Source of the DNA: Burkholderiales bacterium
GTDB lineage: Bacteria > Pseudomonadota > Gammaproteobacteria > Burkholderiales > Burkholderiaceae_C
Assembly (NCBI GenBank): GCA_027484405.1
Contig: JAIXTA010000208.1
Coordinates: 1-64,000 of the forward strand
Direction of reading: 5' to 3'
DNA: 64,000 bases
Shown here in pieces: positions 63,895 through 64,000 of the stretch (its first letter is position 1; each line of letters begins with the position of its first letter). Below the pieces are notes generated by a model. The model saw nothing but the letters and a program-made list of their open reading frames with translations, ran no database searches and had not been told where the DNA came from. Position numbers and translations under genes: made by a program.

Positions 63895-64000
63895 GGCAGG
63901 CGGTGTTCTGGCCTACAGCTTGTCACAAATCAGCGGCGAAACGCACCGGCACGCCGAACCCCTGCGGCGTGTGCCATCCGTTGAACTACAGTCACCCACA

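Noticed and set aside
1-64000. CRISPR arrays, tRNA/rRNA genes, prophage or insertion-sequence transposases
   Set aside because: No regularly spaced repeats with unique spacers, no tRNA-like cloverleaf, and no transposase or integrase protein was seen in the track.

Overview
The window is a high-GC, densely coded chromosomal segment of a betaproteobacterium, most likely order Burkholderiales (Comamonadaceae/Sphaerotilaceae-like). The evidence is the block pyk - fba - purC - purE - purK - tsaC in one direction, the kynBUA tryptophan operon, and a complete liv-type ABC operon; this is inference from gene order and protein families, not a database match. No rRNA, tRNA, CRISPR, prophage or insertion-sequence transposase was found. 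The first gene (pyk) is cut by the window edge.

Layout: (1) 1-10.0 kb, central metabolism: pyk 3' end, an M16 zinc peptidase, fba, a zinc-ribbon membrane protein, purC-purE-purK and tsaC. (2) 10.3-17.9 kb: a lipoprotein SGNH esterase, a SemiSWEET transporter and a branched-chain/amide-type ABC operon (binding protein, class-V aminotransferase, LivH, fused LivM-LivG, LivF). (3) 18-29.3 kb, secreted functions: SUKH protein, DUF1161 protein, lipoprotein pullulanase under a clear sigma70 promoter with an operator-like repeat, a secreted histidine phosphatase and phytase-like protein behind a Pho-box-like array, a DUF1800-DUF1501 pair, and a GNAT protein. (4) 29.3-36 kb: glutaryl-CoA dehydrogenase, a chemoreceptor and kynBUA. 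(5) 36-43.6 kb: degenerate EAL protein, Kup, membrane protein, BON-like lipoprotein, and a second DUF1800-DUF1501 pair. (6) 43.7-54.9 kb: nucleotidyltransferase, flavin reductase, hydrolase, LemA/TPM cluster, MsrA with two YeeE half-transporters, DUF72, a sensor kinase/response regulator pair, PdxH, ChaC. (7) 54.9-64 kb: MFS exporter, unknown lipoprotein, DUF3445 heme oxygenase, TPR protein, GFA-family protein, TetR-SDR pair with shared operators, and DNA polymerase IV.

The most unusual signal is a dispersed family of hairpin repeats ending in a conserved tail close to CCAGACAAGCGAGA. I see five copies (near 7.7, 16.3, 46.6, 59.3 and 62.6 kb). One lies in frame inside the linker of the LivM-LivG fusion, one supplies the start of a TPM-domain protein, and one sits directly upstream of purK where it would read in frame as a leader. 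Copies 1 and 2 encode nearly the same peptide (AAPS-LGETP--APDKRE). Other repeat types are CCACAGATG-type arms in both kynBUA spacers, a 51-bp direct repeat near 32.6 kb, and a short tandem array derived from the pullulanase terminator.
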